64,000 bases of DNA, from assembly GCF_900105765.1 (NCBI RefSeq), contig NZ_FNTX01000002.1:372001-436000 (forward strand), given 5' to 3'. The position numbers and the translations under genes are program-made. Shown in pieces: positions 1-9,009 of the stretch. Source of the stretch: Ruania alba (lineage in GTDB: Bacteria; Actinomycetota; Actinomycetes; Actinomycetales; Beutenbergiaceae). Positions within the stretch are counted from its first letter, which is position 1; every line of letters begins with the position of its first letter. The notes beneath the pieces are model-generated. The model was not told the origin of the DNA and made no database searches. It saw only the letters and a program-made list of their open reading frames with translations.

Positions 1-90
1 GATATGGATCACTGTGCGAGGTGTGCTGAGGTCTGTCAACCGGTGCGGTTTCGCTAGGGTGACGGTCGTCCCGACCAAGGAGTCCTTCTC

Positions 91-1100
91 GTGTCAGCTG
101 CTGTCAGCGCACCTTCTTCGGTGCCGCCGTTTCGTTCCTGGTTTCCCGATGCACCGTTCGACGCCACCCACGGATACGACCTCGAATCGTTGCTCACCGT
201 CGACACTCCGGGGACCCGGAGGACTTCGATGCCTTCTGGCGTCGGCTCGCCGTCGAGGCGTCCCAGGTGGCGCCGGAGCCGGAGTTGGCGCCATACCCGA
301 TGGAGGCGAGTCACGAGATCCACCGGGTGGACCTGACCTCCCTCGGTGGGATGCGGATCGGGGGGTGGGTGGCCCTGCCGAAGGAGGGCACTCCCCGTGT
401 GGGCGTGGTGTGCAGCCATGGGTACGGCGGGCGGGAGGAACCTGACCTGGCCGGCATGCCCGACGACGCGGCCGTGATCTTCCCGGTGGCGCGCGGGCTG
501 CCGACGGTCAGCCTGATGCCCCAGTACGGCCGCACCGCGCAGGCGCATGTGCTCGAGGGCATCGGTTCGATCCACACCTACGTGCTCGGTGGTTGTGCGG
601 CCGACATCTGGGCGAGCGCCACGGCACTGCGGGAGATCATCGGGGCTGAGGTGCCGCTGGTGTTCGTCGGCGGCAGCTTCGGGGGCGGTCAGGGCGCACT
701 CGCGCTTCCCTGGGACGACCGGTTCGTCGCTGCCGCGCTGCGAGTGCCCAGTTTCGGCCAGTACGACCTGCGCCTGAAGCTGGAGTGCACTGGCAGCGGG
801 GCTGCCGTGCGCGAACATGTGGACGCTCACCCGCGAGCGCGGGAGGTACTGCGCTACTTCGACGCCGCCACCGCCGCCTCCCGGCTACAGATCCCCACCC
901 TGATCGCCTGCGCCCTCTGGGACCCCTCCGTGCCGCCGGCGGGCCAGTTCGCCGTGCACAACGCCGCCCGGTCCGCCACCGGAGAGGCCGCCCAGTTGCA
1001 GGTACTCAGTGCCGGCCATGCCGAGTACCCCGGGGATGCTCAGGAGCACGTCGTCTGGCTGCGCGGCGTTCGGGATGTGGTCACCTCGGTGACCGGCTAG
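91..1100 (+). pseudogene. Acetylxylan esterase-like alpha/beta hydrolase, split by a -1 frameshift
   Basis: A carbohydrate-esterase/cephalosporin-deacetylase type hydrolase of about 336 aa once the frame is restored. GTG at 91 follows an AAGGAG ribosome site at 77-82. The first ~40 codons read in one frame; everything after the G run at 210-213 continues in another, and one extra G there joins them into a normal family N-terminus (DPEDFDAFW region). Downstream are the nucleophile elbow GGSFGGG, an Asp in ALWDPSVPP and a His in AGHAEYPG, so the catalytic triad is intact. The family removes acetyl groups from xylan or xylo-oligosaccharides, usually in the cytoplasm. A real loss of function and a homopolymer sequencing error are both possible; the otherwise clean reading frame favours an error or a very recent mutation. 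Confidence 0.8.
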
Positions 1101-1134
1101 AGCCAGCTCACCAGCCGGGCGTAGCGTGGCGCCC

Positions 1135-1449
1135 ATGCCCTCCCAGTCACAGGCACCACGATCACGCGCAAGAGCGGTAACGGCGATCGTTCTCGGGATC
1201 GTCCTGGCCGCGCTGATGGTTTATCCATGGCCGCAGCACACCGCTACCCCGATCATCGGCGGCGTGATCCCCGCCTCGCTGTTCTTCTGGATCCTCTGGA
1301 CCGCGGCGTTCGTCGGCTACGTGGCCTGGATCGCCTACCGGTGGGACCCGTACGCGGCGGTGGTGCGGCGCTCGAACGTCGAGCAGGCCGCGCGCACCAA
1401 CGGGACCGGCAACGGCACGAGCACTGACACGAACGACGGGAGCCGTTGA
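1135..1449 (+). CDS. DUF3311 small membrane protein
   Basis: A 104-aa protein with two hydrophobic helices (about residues 13-33 and 40-65) and a polar, Asn/Thr/Gly-rich tail. Proteins of this type (DUF3311) typically lie directly upstream of a sodium:solute symporter and are thought to be a small accessory subunit, as in YhdT/PanF-like pairs. Here the stop overlaps the ATG of the symporter (TGATG at 1447-1451), so the two are translationally coupled. ATG 1135 is preferred; a GTG at 1126 in the same frame would add three residues. The name rests on size, topology and neighbour; no function is demonstrated. Confidence 0.7.
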   Translation: MPSQSQAPRSRARAVTAIVLGIVLAALMVYPWPQHTATPIIGGVIPASLFFWILWTAAFVGYVAWIAYRWDPYAAVVRRSNVEQAARTNGTGNGTSTDTNDGSR

Positions 1450-2969
1450 TGTCCGCCACCACGATGTGGATCGCGCTGGCGGTCTTCGCCGGGCTGCTCG
1501 TCTTCCTCGGCTACCTCGGCCACCGCGGCTCGACGAACACCTTGGAGGACTTCGTCCTCGGCAGCCGGAAGCTGAACAAGCTCCCGGCGTTCTTCACCGT
1601 GACCGCCACGCTGTTCAGCGCGTTCAGCTACTTCGGGATCACCGGCCAGTTTTACACCAACGGGATCGGCGCGTGGATCCAGGTGGCCACCACAGCCGCC
1701 GTCGGGCCGATCCTGTACTTCGCCGGCACCCGGATCTGGATCGTCGCCCGCAAGTACGGGATCGTGAACGTCACCGAGTACCTCACCGACCGGTACCGGT
1801 CTCGTTCGGTCGGGCTGGTGGCCGGGATCATCATGATCGCAGCGCTGGTGCCGTACATGGGTGCCCAGTTCCGCGGCAGCGGTCTGACCCTGGAGGCTGT
1901 GACGAGCGGCGGGATCCCGTACTGGGCGGGCGCGGTGTTCCTGGCCGTGGTGGTGACCCTCTACGTGATGAGCGGCGGTTTCCGCTCCGTGGTGTGGACC
2001 GATGTGATCCAGGGCGGCCTGATGTATGTGCTGCTCGCGGTGGCGGCACTGATCCTCGTGTTCACCCACACCGACGGCTTCGGCAACCTGCTCGACATGG
2101 TGGAGGACCAGGGCCAGTCCGCACTGCTCTCCAACCCGGGCGGCGGCGAGCTGTTCGGTCTGCCGTACCTGATCTCGGTGCTGGTGATCTTCGCCGCGGC
2201 ACACTTCACCATGCCGCAGCTGCAGCAGCGGTGGATGGCCGCACGCAGTCACTCCACGCTGAAGTTCATGGCCATCTCGCTGCCGGTCGGGACGGCGCTG
2301 ATCTACTTCTGCCTGTTCTACATCGCCATGGTGGGTGTGGTGACCCGGCCGGGCGACCCGGCGCCGGAGGCGATCTACCCGGCCATGATCATGGAGGTCC
2401 TGCCGCAGTGGTTGCTGCTGGTGGCGATCCTCGCCATCATCGCGGCCACCGGTTCCACCGCGAACTCGATCGTGCTCACGCTGAGCTCGATCGTGGCCAA
2501 GGAGTACGTGAACCCGATCGCCAGGAAGCGCCGGGGCTCGGCGCTCAGCCCGGACCGGGAGAACAAGGCGCTGACCACCACGGCACGGATCATGCTGCCG
2601 ATCCTCGTGGCCGGCGGACTGCTGGTGGCATTCTTCGGGCCGAGCAGCATCATCGGGATCATCGTCTCGATCACCTGGCCGGCGGTCTTCCTCATCTTCC
2701 CGACGCTGCTGGCAGGCTTGTACTGGCGGCGGGCCACAGCCCCGGCGGCGGTCACCTCGATGATCGTCTCCGAGCTGATCTTCCTCAGCCTGAACCAGGG
2801 CTGGCTGCCGATCCCGCTCGGCGGCTGGCACCCGGCCATCCCGGCTGCGATCGTCGGTGTGATCGTGCTCGTCGTCGGCAGCCTGCTCACCCGGCCACCG
2901 GCGAAGGAGCACGTCGAGCGGCACTTCAAGTTGTTCGAGCCCGAGCCCACGCCCACCCCCACCCCGTAA
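1449..2969 (+). CDS. Sodium:solute symporter (SSS family)
   Basis: A 506-aa polytopic membrane protein with about 12-13 hydrophobic segments. It carries the SSS-family signature around GGFRSVVWTDVIQ and the N-terminal FVLGSRKL element seen in pantothenate/proline/monocarboxylate symporters. The family imports a solute driven by the sodium gradient; the substrate cannot be read from sequence. ATG 1449 overlaps the stop of the upstream DUF3311 partner, indicating a two-component transporter. The C-terminus ends in a short Thr-Pro repeat. A strong hairpin follows at 2983-3038. Confidence 0.88.
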   Translation: MSATTMWIALAVFAGLLVFLGYLGHRGSTNTLEDFVLGSRKLNKLPAFFTVTATLFSAFSYFGITGQFYTNGIGAWIQVATTAAVGPILYFAGTRIWIVARKYGIVNVTEYLTDRYRSRSVGLVAGIIMIAALVPYMGAQFRGSGLTLEAVTSGGIPYWAGAVFLAVVVTLYVMSGGFRSVVWTDVIQGGLMYVLLAVAALILVFTHTDGFGNLLDMVEDQGQSALLSNPGGGELFGLPYLISVLVIFAAAHFTMPQLQQRWMAARSHSTLKFMAISLPVGTALIYFCLFYIAMVGVVTRPGDPAPEAIYPAMIMEVLPQWLLLVAILAIIAATGSTANSIVLTLSSIVAKEYVNPIARKRRGSALSPDRENKALTTTARIMLPILVAGGLLVAFFGPSSIIGIIVSITWPAVFLIFPTLLAGLYWRRATAPAAVTSMIVSELIFLSLNQGWLPIPLGGWHPAIPAAIVGVIVLVVGSLLTRPPAKEHVERHFKLFEPEPTPTPTP

Positions 2970-2982
2970 CCCCACCCCACCG

Positions 2983-3038
2983 CGAGTGCGGCCTATCTCG
3001 CTCATCGCGTGAGATATGGGCGAGATCGCCCGCACTCG
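2983..3038. terminator. Long imperfect hairpin, palindrome family A copy 1
   Basis: Arms of 23 nt (2983-3005 and 3016-3038) pair with three mismatches and begin with CGAGTGCGG. It lies just after the symporter stop and has no U-tract, which is usual for actinobacterial terminators. Its left arm, reverse-complemented, matches the right arm of the element at 3913-3968 almost exactly, so the two form a repeat family. Confidence 0.6.
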
Positions 3039-3142
3039 ATGGCCGTCGGGTGCGGGCACCCGGCACACCGGAGGGCGCGTCAGGCGGCGGCCGCTGGTCT
3101 CGGTACACAGCCGGCTCGCCTCGCGGCAGAAGGAGACAGTAG

Positions 3143-3874
3143 ATGGACACACCGATCGCCGTGATCACTGGAGGCTCGGCCGGGATCGGACGCGCCGTCG
3201 GGGAGCACCTGCATCGCTCCGGTTACCGAGTGGTGAGCCTGGCCCGGCAGCAGGCGGATCCGGCCAGCGGATGGGTGCCGGATGTCCAGCACGAGGTGGA
3301 TGTGGCCGATTCCGACGGCGTCGCTCAGGTGGCCGCGCAGGTGCTGTCCGAGCAGGGCCGGGTGGACGCCCTGGTCACCTGCGCCGGCACGGTCACCCGG
3401 GGTGACCTCATCGAGACCTCAGCCGAACAGGCCGAGCGGCAGGTCGCCGTCAATCTGCTCGGGACGATGAATGCGTGCCGGGCCTTCGCCCCGGCGCTGC
3501 AGGCACGTCGGGGCGCGATCGTCACCCTGGGCTCCTCGATCGCGGTGAACCCGCAGACCTCGGTGAGCGCCTACGCCGCCGCGAAGGGCGGCGTGGAGTC
3601 GTTCAGCCGAGCGCTCGCCCTGGAGCTGGCGCCGGTGCGGGTGAACGTGGTGCGACCCTCGCTGGTGGACACCGGCATCTGGGTGAGCGGCGGCCTGGAC
3701 CCCGACGCCTACGACACCTTGATCGCCACCCGGGGCAGCGAGTACCCCCTCGGCAGGGTGGGCCGCCCGGAGGACGTGGCGGCCGCCGTCGCCTTCCTGC
3801 TTTCAGCGGGAGCCGGCTGGATCACCGGCGCGGTGCTCCCGGTGGACGGCGGCGCCGACCTGATCGGCCGCTGA
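3143..3874 (+). CDS. SDR family oxidoreductase
   Basis: A 243-aa classical short-chain dehydrogenase/reductase. The cofactor motif TGGSAGIG is at residues 9-16, followed by the NAG-equivalent region (CAGT), the catalytic Ser region GSSIAVN and the Tyr-x-x-x-Lys pair at Y144/K148. It ends with a PVDGGADL-type C-terminus. ATG 3143 has a GAAGGAG ribosome site a few bases upstream. Such enzymes reduce or oxidise carbonyl/hydroxyl groups with NAD(P)H; the substrate is not predictable (3-oxoacyl-ACP reductase-like or sugar dehydrogenase-like). The gene stands alone, bracketed by two copies of the same long palindrome. Confidence 0.9.
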   Translation: MDTPIAVITGGSAGIGRAVGEHLHRSGYRVVSLARQQADPASGWVPDVQHEVDVADSDGVAQVAAQVLSEQGRVDALVTCAGTVTRGDLIETSAEQAERQVAVNLLGTMNACRAFAPALQARRGAIVTLGSSIAVNPQTSVSAYAAAKGGVESFSRALALELAPVRVNVVRPSLVDTGIWVSGGLDPDAYDTLIATRGSEYPLGRVGRPEDVAAAVAFLLSAGAGWITGAVLPVDGGADLIGR

Positions 3875-3912
3875 CGGACCGAACGCCCGCGCCAATGACA
3901 CTGGCGACGCAA

Positions 3913-3968
3913 CGAATGCGGCCGACACTGACTAAATCTCATCTGGTGAGCGAGATGGGCCGCACTCG
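3913..3968. terminator. Hairpin, palindrome family A copy 2 (convergent terminator)
   Basis: Arms CGAATGCGGCC (3913-3923) and GGCCGCACTCG (3958-3968) pair with one mismatch around a 34-nt loop. The element sits between the convergent SDR gene and thioesterase gene, so it can serve both strands. About 21 of the 23 bases at its right end match the element at 2983-3038. Confidence 0.55.
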
Positions 3969-3978
3969 CGAGATGGGG

Positions 3979-4398
3979 TCAGGCGGAGGCGACGGCCGTG
4001 CTGTACAGCCCCCGCGCCACCGCGAGCTGCTTACCGTCGGGATTGGTGACCACCGCGTCGGCCACCCCGAGGCTCCTCCCCCGCCGCACCACCGTTCCCA
4101 CCGCAAGCAGCCGGTCACCGGGCCGGGCCGGGCGCAGATAGTCCACCCGCAGGTCGATCGTGGGCAGCCCGACCCCGAGCTCGGTGACCAGCGCGAAATC
4201 GCCGGCCACGTCCAGCAGGGTGGCGAGGATACCGCCGTGCACGTAGCTGCCGTCGACGTCCGCGGTGAGCTCGGCGCGGCAGCCCATCGCGATCTCCACC
4301 CTCCCGGGTGCGGCGCTCACCAGCTCCAGGCCTAGCCACTGGTGGTAGGCGGGGGTGGTGAGCAGCTGCTCCACCCGGGCGATGTCCACGTCGGTCAC
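3979..4398 (-). CDS. PaaI-family hotdog thioesterase
   Basis: A 139-aa single hotdog domain. The family motif around YVHGGILATLLDVAG (about residues 50-64) carries the HGG and Asp used in acyl-CoA thioesterases of the PaaI/4HBT group. The GTG start at 4398 lies in a GTGA overlap with the stop of the upstream acyl-CoA ligase, with a GAAGGAG ribosome site inside that gene. As the last gene of a three-gene operon it probably releases free acid from a CoA ester, either as an editing function for the ligase next to it or to recycle CoA. The exact acyl group is unknown. Confidence 0.85.
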   Translation of the reverse strand: MTDVDIARVEQLLTTPAYHQWLGLELVSAAPGRVEIAMGCRAELTADVDGSYVHGGILATLLDVAGDFALVTELGVGLPTIDLRVDYLRPARPGDRLLAVGTVVRRGRSLGVADAVVTNPDGKQLAVARGLYSTAVASA

Positions 4399-5969
4399 GA
4401 TGACTCCTTCTCCTCGGTGATGGTCTCCTGGGCCCGTGCGGTCAGGCGGGCGTAGTCCACCTTCCCGGTACCGCCCAGCGGCAGCTCGTCGACGAACCAC
4501 ACCCGGCGCGGGTGCGCGTGTGCGGCGCCGTGGGTGAGCGTGTACTGCTTCACCTCGTCCTCGGTCAGCCCCTCACCCACCACGAACGCCGCCGGCACCT
4601 GCCCCTTGCGCTCGTGCGGGATGGGCACCACGGCCGCCTGCCCGACGCCGGGCATGGTGCGCAGCAGCTTCTCCACCTCCAGCGGGTACACGTTCTCCCC
4701 GCCCACGTTCATCATGTCGTCCGCGCGGCCGAGCACCCGCAGGTACCCGTCCGGCTCGGCCACGGCGAGGTCGCCGGTCCGCAACCATCCGTCACTGATG
4801 CGTTCGGCGGTCACCTCGGGCAGCCGGTGGTACCCGGCGGTCACGCCGGGGTTGCGCACCCACAGCTCTCCCGCCTCACCCACGGGGACCTGCTCGGCCT
4901 GGGCGAGGGACGACGTCGGGAGCTCGGGATCGTGCAGGCGCACCTCGCACCCGGGCAGCGGGTGCCCGGCCAAGCCGTAGCGCGGGTGGTCGGTGCGTGG
5001 GTTCATCAGCACCTGCGGCCCACCCTCGGTGAGGCCGTACGCCTCGATCACTGGCACTCCGAGCCCGTCCGCGAACCGCCGCCCGAGCGCGTCCGAGAGC
5101 GGAGCAGAGCCACAGATCACGAATCGGAGCGATGACAGGTCATGCTCCCGGTGCTGCTCACTGGCCAGCAACATCTCGTACGTCGCCGGCACCCCGGTGG
5201 TGTAGGTGCACCGGTGCGCGGCCACCTCCGCGGGGATGCCGGCCGGGTCGGGGCTGCGTCCGATCACGATCGTGCCGCCCACCAGCAGCAGCGGCTTGAC
5301 CACGCAGATCATCGCGTTCTTGTGGTACAGCGGCGCGGTGATCAGGCCACGGTCGTCGGCCGCCAGCTCCCACACCCGGGCCACGGTGCTGGCGTTCCAG
5401 TGCTGGCCGCCGTGGCTGAGCAGGCATCCCTTCGGGTTGCCGGTGGAGCCGGAGGTGTAGGGCTGCAGGCAGATGTCGGTGGAGTGAACGGCTGCCGGTT
5501 CGTCAGCGCCCGACGGCGACCCCTCGCCCGGGGAGTCCCCGCGCCACCTGTCCGGGGTGGCCAGCAGCACCGGGACGCCGGCCGGGGCGGCCAGTGCGGT
5601 GGCCCGGTTGGCGAGCGGGTCGTGGCTGAGCAGCACCCGGGGTGCGGCGTCGCCCATCACGTGCTCGAGGGAGGCACTCCCGGCGCGCGTGTTGAGCGGG
5701 ACGGCCACGGCGCCCGCCCAGATCGTGGCGAGCAAAGCCTCGGCGAACCGGTGGTCGTTACCGAACAGCAACGCCACCCGGTCGCCCGGGCCGACCCCGA
5801 GACCACGCAACCGCGCCGCAGTGGTGCGGACCGCCGTCGTGAGCTGACGGTAGGTGACCACCTCGGAACCCTGGAGGATCGCGGGGCGGTCCGGGTGCTC
5901 GGCGGTGCCGGCGAGCAGCCGCACCGCGAGGTTGTCCGTCACGCGAGCCTCGGCCACGGGCTGCGTCAC
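4395..5969 (-). CDS. AMP-dependent acyl-CoA synthetase/ligase
   Basis: A 524-aa member of the adenylate-forming (ANL) superfamily. Visible are the P-loop TSGSTGNPKG, the adenylate motif EAYGLTEGG, the hinge region GWLRTGDLA..GYLRVLGRADD with MNVGGENVYP, and the C-terminal catalytic Lys in GGTGKVDY. It activates a carboxylic acid with ATP and joins it to CoA. The GTG start at 5969 overlaps the stop of the upstream dehydrogenase by four bases, and its own stop overlaps the thioesterase start, so the three genes are one coupled operon. The substrate (fatty, cyclic or aromatic acid) is not determinable. Confidence 0.88.
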   Translation of the reverse strand: MTQPVAEARVTDNLAVRLLAGTAEHPDRPAILQGSEVVTYRQLTTAVRTTAARLRGLGVGPGDRVALLFGNDHRFAEALLATIWAGAVAVPLNTRAGSASLEHVMGDAAPRVLLSHDPLANRATALAAPAGVPVLLATPDRWRGDSPGEGSPSGADEPAAVHSTDICLQPYTSGSTGNPKGCLLSHGGQHWNASTVARVWELAADDRGLITAPLYHKNAMICVVKPLLLVGGTIVIGRSPDPAGIPAEVAAHRCTYTTGVPATYEMLLASEQHREHDLSSLRFVICGSAPLSDALGRRFADGLGVPVIEAYGLTEGGPQVLMNPRTDHPRYGLAGHPLPGCEVRLHDPELPTSSLAQAEQVPVGEAGELWVRNPGVTAGYHRLPEVTAERISDGWLRTGDLAVAEPDGYLRVLGRADDMMNVGGENVYPLEVEKLLRTMPGVGQAAVVPIPHERKGQVPAAFVVGEGLTEDEVKQYTLTHGAAHAHPRRVWFVDELPLGGTGKVDYARLTARAQETITEEKESS

Positions 5970-6973
5970 AGGGTGATCACCACCTTGCCGATCACCGACC
6001 GGCTCTCCAGGAGCGCCTCGGCGTCCCGGATCTGCTCGAGTCCGAACTCGCGGTCGATCACGGGTTCCAGCTCCCCGGACCGGACCATCTCCAGCAGCGC
6101 CTCGAGGTCCTCCCGGCGCCAGCCGTTGCTGCCCCTGATGTCCAGCTCGCGCACCCACACGTACGGCTGGAACTGGGTGACCTCGTAGCCGCTGGTGGCG
6201 CCGCAGGTGACCACCCGTCCGCCGACCTTCGTGGCGCGGATGGAGGACTGCCAGGTGGCGGCGCCAGTGTTGTCGACCATGAGGTCCACGCCCTGCTTGC
6301 CGGTGGCCTTCCAGATCTGCGCGCCCCAGTCCTCGGCGCTAGAGTCGATCACGATGTCGGCGCCGAGCTCGGTGAGGCGATCGCGCTTCTCGGCCGAGCT
6401 GGCGCAGGCGATCACCGTGGCCCCGACGGCCTTGGCGATCAGCACCGCACCGGTGCCGAGCCCGCCGGCGGCGCCGAGAATGGCCACCGTCTCTCCGGCC
6501 TGCAGCCCGCCGCGGGTGATCAGCTGGCGGCGTGCGGTGCCGTACGCGATCGGGAGGGCGGCGGCGCGGGCGAAGTCGACGTCGTCGGGCAGGGGAATGA
6601 TGTTGGTGGCGGGGACGGAGGCGTACTCGGCCAGTCCGCCCTGCATGTCCTCCCCGAGGGCCTTGCCGCCGACGAGAGGGTCGATGAGGATCCGCTGGCC
6701 GACCTGGAGATCGCTGACCTCCGAGCCGACGGCCGCGATCTCACCCGCGATGTCGCCGCCGGAGATGTGCGGCAGCGGCAGTTGCTGGCCGGCCACCCCC
6801 TTGCGGACGAAAACGTCCAGGTGGTTCAGCGAACAGGCGCGCACCCGCACGAGCACATCGGTGGGCCCCACCTCAGGCACGGGGTGCTCACCCACCACCC
6901 GTCCCTCGGGTCCGCCCCGCTCGACGATCAGTGCGGCTCGCATCGTCCCGCCCGGCACGAACTCCTCAGACAT
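5966..6973 (-). CDS. Zinc-type alcohol dehydrogenase-like / quinone oxidoreductase
   Basis: A 335-aa medium-chain dehydrogenase/reductase. The N-terminal GroES-like fold carries NHLDVFVRKG and SGGDIAGEI. The Rossmann motif appears as LGAAGGLGTGAV, and the C-terminus has SRSVIGKVVI. The structural-zinc Cys cluster is absent, which fits the quinone-oxidoreductase branch that uses NADPH without zinc. The start at 6973 has a GAGGAGGAA site just upstream. It is first in an operon with the acyl-CoA ligase and thioesterase, which suggests reduction or oxidation of an alpha,beta-unsaturated or alcohol intermediate in the same pathway. Confidence 0.87.
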   Translation of the reverse strand: MSEEFVPGGTMRAALIVERGGPEGRVVGEHPVPEVGPTDVLVRVRACSLNHLDVFVRKGVAGQQLPLPHISGGDIAGEIAAVGSEVSDLQVGQRILIDPLVGGKALGEDMQGGLAEYASVPATNIIPLPDDVDFARAAALPIAYGTARRQLITRGGLQAGETVAILGAAGGLGTGAVLIAKAVGATVIACASSAEKRDRLTELGADIVIDSSAEDWGAQIWKATGKQGVDLMVDNTGAATWQSSIRATKVGGRVVTCGATSGYEVTQFQPYVWVRELDIRGSNGWRREDLEALLEMVRSGELEPVIDREFGLEQIRDAEALLESRSVIGKVVITL

Positions 6974-7167
6974 CGGTGTTCCTCCTCCTCGTTCCCGGGT
7001 ACCCGTCGCCCGGCTCGGGCTCACCTTCTCACGGTCACCCCACCGGCGTTTCAGCCGTGCTCACTGTCCGGACGGTCACCGGCACGCGGCACTGGAATCC
7101 CACGGATCGCTGGACTGTCGCGGTCCCGAGCGGCGGGGATCACCGCGCCCGGCTAACGTGGGCGCGC

Positions 7168-8994
7168 ATGACCGTGGAGATGGGCGTCGTGTTCGCGATC
7201 GTCGCGGTCGCGCTGTACCTGTTCGCCAGTCAGAAGCTGCCGCTGTACGTGACGGCGATGGCGATCATGGTGACGGTCACCCTGGTGCCGTTCCTGGACG
7301 AGCTGCCCTGGCTGCGCGGGACCGGCGTCGACTTCGACGCCGCCTTCCCCACGGTCTCCGAAGGACTGTCCGGGCTCTCGAACACCGCCACCGTCACTGT
7401 GCTGGCGATGTTCATCCTCTCCGCGGGGATCCAGCGGGCCGGTCTGTTGCACGTGCTCGGCCGCAAGCTGGTGCCGTTCATCGGTACCTCCGAGGTGCGG
7501 CTGCTGGTGGTGGTCACCGGGATCGTCGGGGTGGTCTCCGGGTTCGTGAACAACACCGCTGCGGTGGCGGTCTCGATCCCGTTCGTGCTGGAGATCAGCC
7601 GCAGTCTCGGGATCCGGGCGTCCAAGGTGCTGATGCCGCTGAGCTTCATGGGGATGCTCGGCGGCATGCTCACCGTGATCGGGACGTCCACGAGCATCCT
7701 GGCCGCCTCCCTGCTGGCGGACATGCCCGCCTTCGACCGGCGGCTGGGCCTGTTCGAGTTCGCCCCGGTCGGGTTGCTCGTGCTGCTCACCGGGATGACC
7801 TACTTCCTGGCGGTGGGACGGTTTCTGCTGCCGAACACCGACCTGGGTGGCGCCGGGGAGGATCACGACGAGGAGTTTGTGGTGGAGGCCCGGATCCCGT
7901 CCGGGAGCGGGTGGAGCGGGACCACGCTCGAGGAGTCCGGCGCCCACGCCGAGGTGGGCGTGACAGTGCTGGCTCTGCTGCGCGGCGAGGACCGGCATCG
8001 CGCCGAGGAGGCCGAGCAGGTGCCCGTGCAGGACGGGGACATCCTCACCGTGCGGGGCACCACCCGGCAGGTCGCCGACCTGATCGCCACTGAGGACGTG
8101 GACGTGGTCGCTGACATGGGTGGCGATCGGCAACCGCGCGCCAGCAACGGTTTCCTCGTCCGCGCTCTGGTGCGCAATCGGTGGCTGTTCAACGGCCAGC
8201 GCGCCGGGTCGCTGAACTTCCCGCGGCGCTATCGGGCCCGGCTGGTGGGCCTGGAGACGGAACGCCCCCGGGCCACGCGGCTCGCGGACGAACGGCTGCG
8301 GGTGGGTGAGGTGGTGCTGCTGGAGGCCGAGGAGGACGAGCTGCCGCGCCTGCGCAAACACCCTGACCTGGTGCTGCTGAGCGAGTTCGAGGACGAGTAC
8401 GACACGCGCCGGATGTGGCTGTGCGGGCTGATCATGCTCGCGGTGGTGGCGGCCGCTGCGCTCACCCCGGTGCCGATCGTGCTGACGGCGTTGGCCGGTG
8501 TGGTCGTGATGGCGGTGACCGGGTGCGTGACGAAGGAGGACGTCACCTCTGGGGTGCCGTGGGACATCATCTTCATGCTCGCCGGGGTGATCCCGCTCGG
8601 TATTGCGATGACGAAGTCCGGGGCCGCGCAGTGGATCGGTGATTTCTTCGCGGTCGTCGCCGGCGGGTGGCCGCCGTTGGTGGTGCTGATCGCCCTGTAC
8701 CTGCTCACCACGGTGCTCACCGAGGTGGTCAGCAACAACGCCTCGGTGGTGATCCTGATCCCGGTGGCCGCGGCACTCTCGGCCGGTCTCGACATCCCGT
8801 TGATCGCGCTCGCGCTCACCGTGATGTTCGCGGCATCCACCAGCTTCCTCTCCCCGGTCGGCTACCAGACGAACGCGATGGTGTTCGGCACCGGTGTGTA
8901 CCGCTTCACCGACTTCGCGAAAGTGGGCGGCCCGCTCAACCTCATCCTGACGGGCGTGACCTGCACGGCGATCTGGTTCCTGTGGATCCGGTGA
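7168..8994 (+). CDS. SLC13-family transporter with two RCK_C domains
   Basis: A 608-aa membrane protein made of two hydrophobic halves (about residues 1-230 and 415-608) separated by a cytosolic insert. The insert contains two TrkA-C/RCK_C-like domains, near residues 231-311 and 347-411. Both halves contain the paired FVNNTAAV and VVSNNASV hairpins with invariant Asn residues that bind sodium in the DASS/ArsB-like fold. Such proteins move dicarboxylates, sulfate or similar anions with sodium; the RCK_C domains may sense a ligand. ATG 7168 is chosen because upstream in-frame sequence is not hydrophobic. No neighbouring gene reveals the substrate. Confidence 0.85.
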   Translation: MTVEMGVVFAIVAVALYLFASQKLPLYVTAMAIMVTVTLVPFLDELPWLRGTGVDFDAAFPTVSEGLSGLSNTATVTVLAMFILSAGIQRAGLLHVLGRKLVPFIGTSEVRLLVVVTGIVGVVSGFVNNTAAVAVSIPFVLEISRSLGIRASKVLMPLSFMGMLGGMLTVIGTSTSILAASLLADMPAFDRRLGLFEFAPVGLLVLLTGMTYFLAVGRFLLPNTDLGGAGEDHDEEFVVEARIPSGSGWSGTTLEESGAHAEVGVTVLALLRGEDRHRAEEAEQVPVQDGDILTVRGTTRQVADLIATEDVDVVADMGGDRQPRASNGFLVRALVRNRWLFNGQRAGSLNFPRRYRARLVGLETERPRATRLADERLRVGEVVLLEAEEDELPRLRKHPDLVLLSEFEDEYDTRRMWLCGLIMLAVVAAAALTPVPIVLTALAGVVVMAVTGCVTKEDVTSGVPWDIIFMLAGVIPLGIAMTKSGAAQWIGDFFAVVAGGWPPLVVLIALYLLTTVLTEVVSNNASVVILIPVAAALSAGLDIPLIALALTVMFAASTSFLSPVGYQTNAMVFGTGVYRFTDFAKVGGPLNLILTGVTCTAIWFLWIR

Positions 8995-9009
8995 TTTAGT
9001 GTGCAAACC

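Noticed and set aside
1335-3152. 605-codon minus-strand open frame opposite the symporter
   Set aside because: Antisense shadow; the plus strand encodes an unmistakable SSS transporter.
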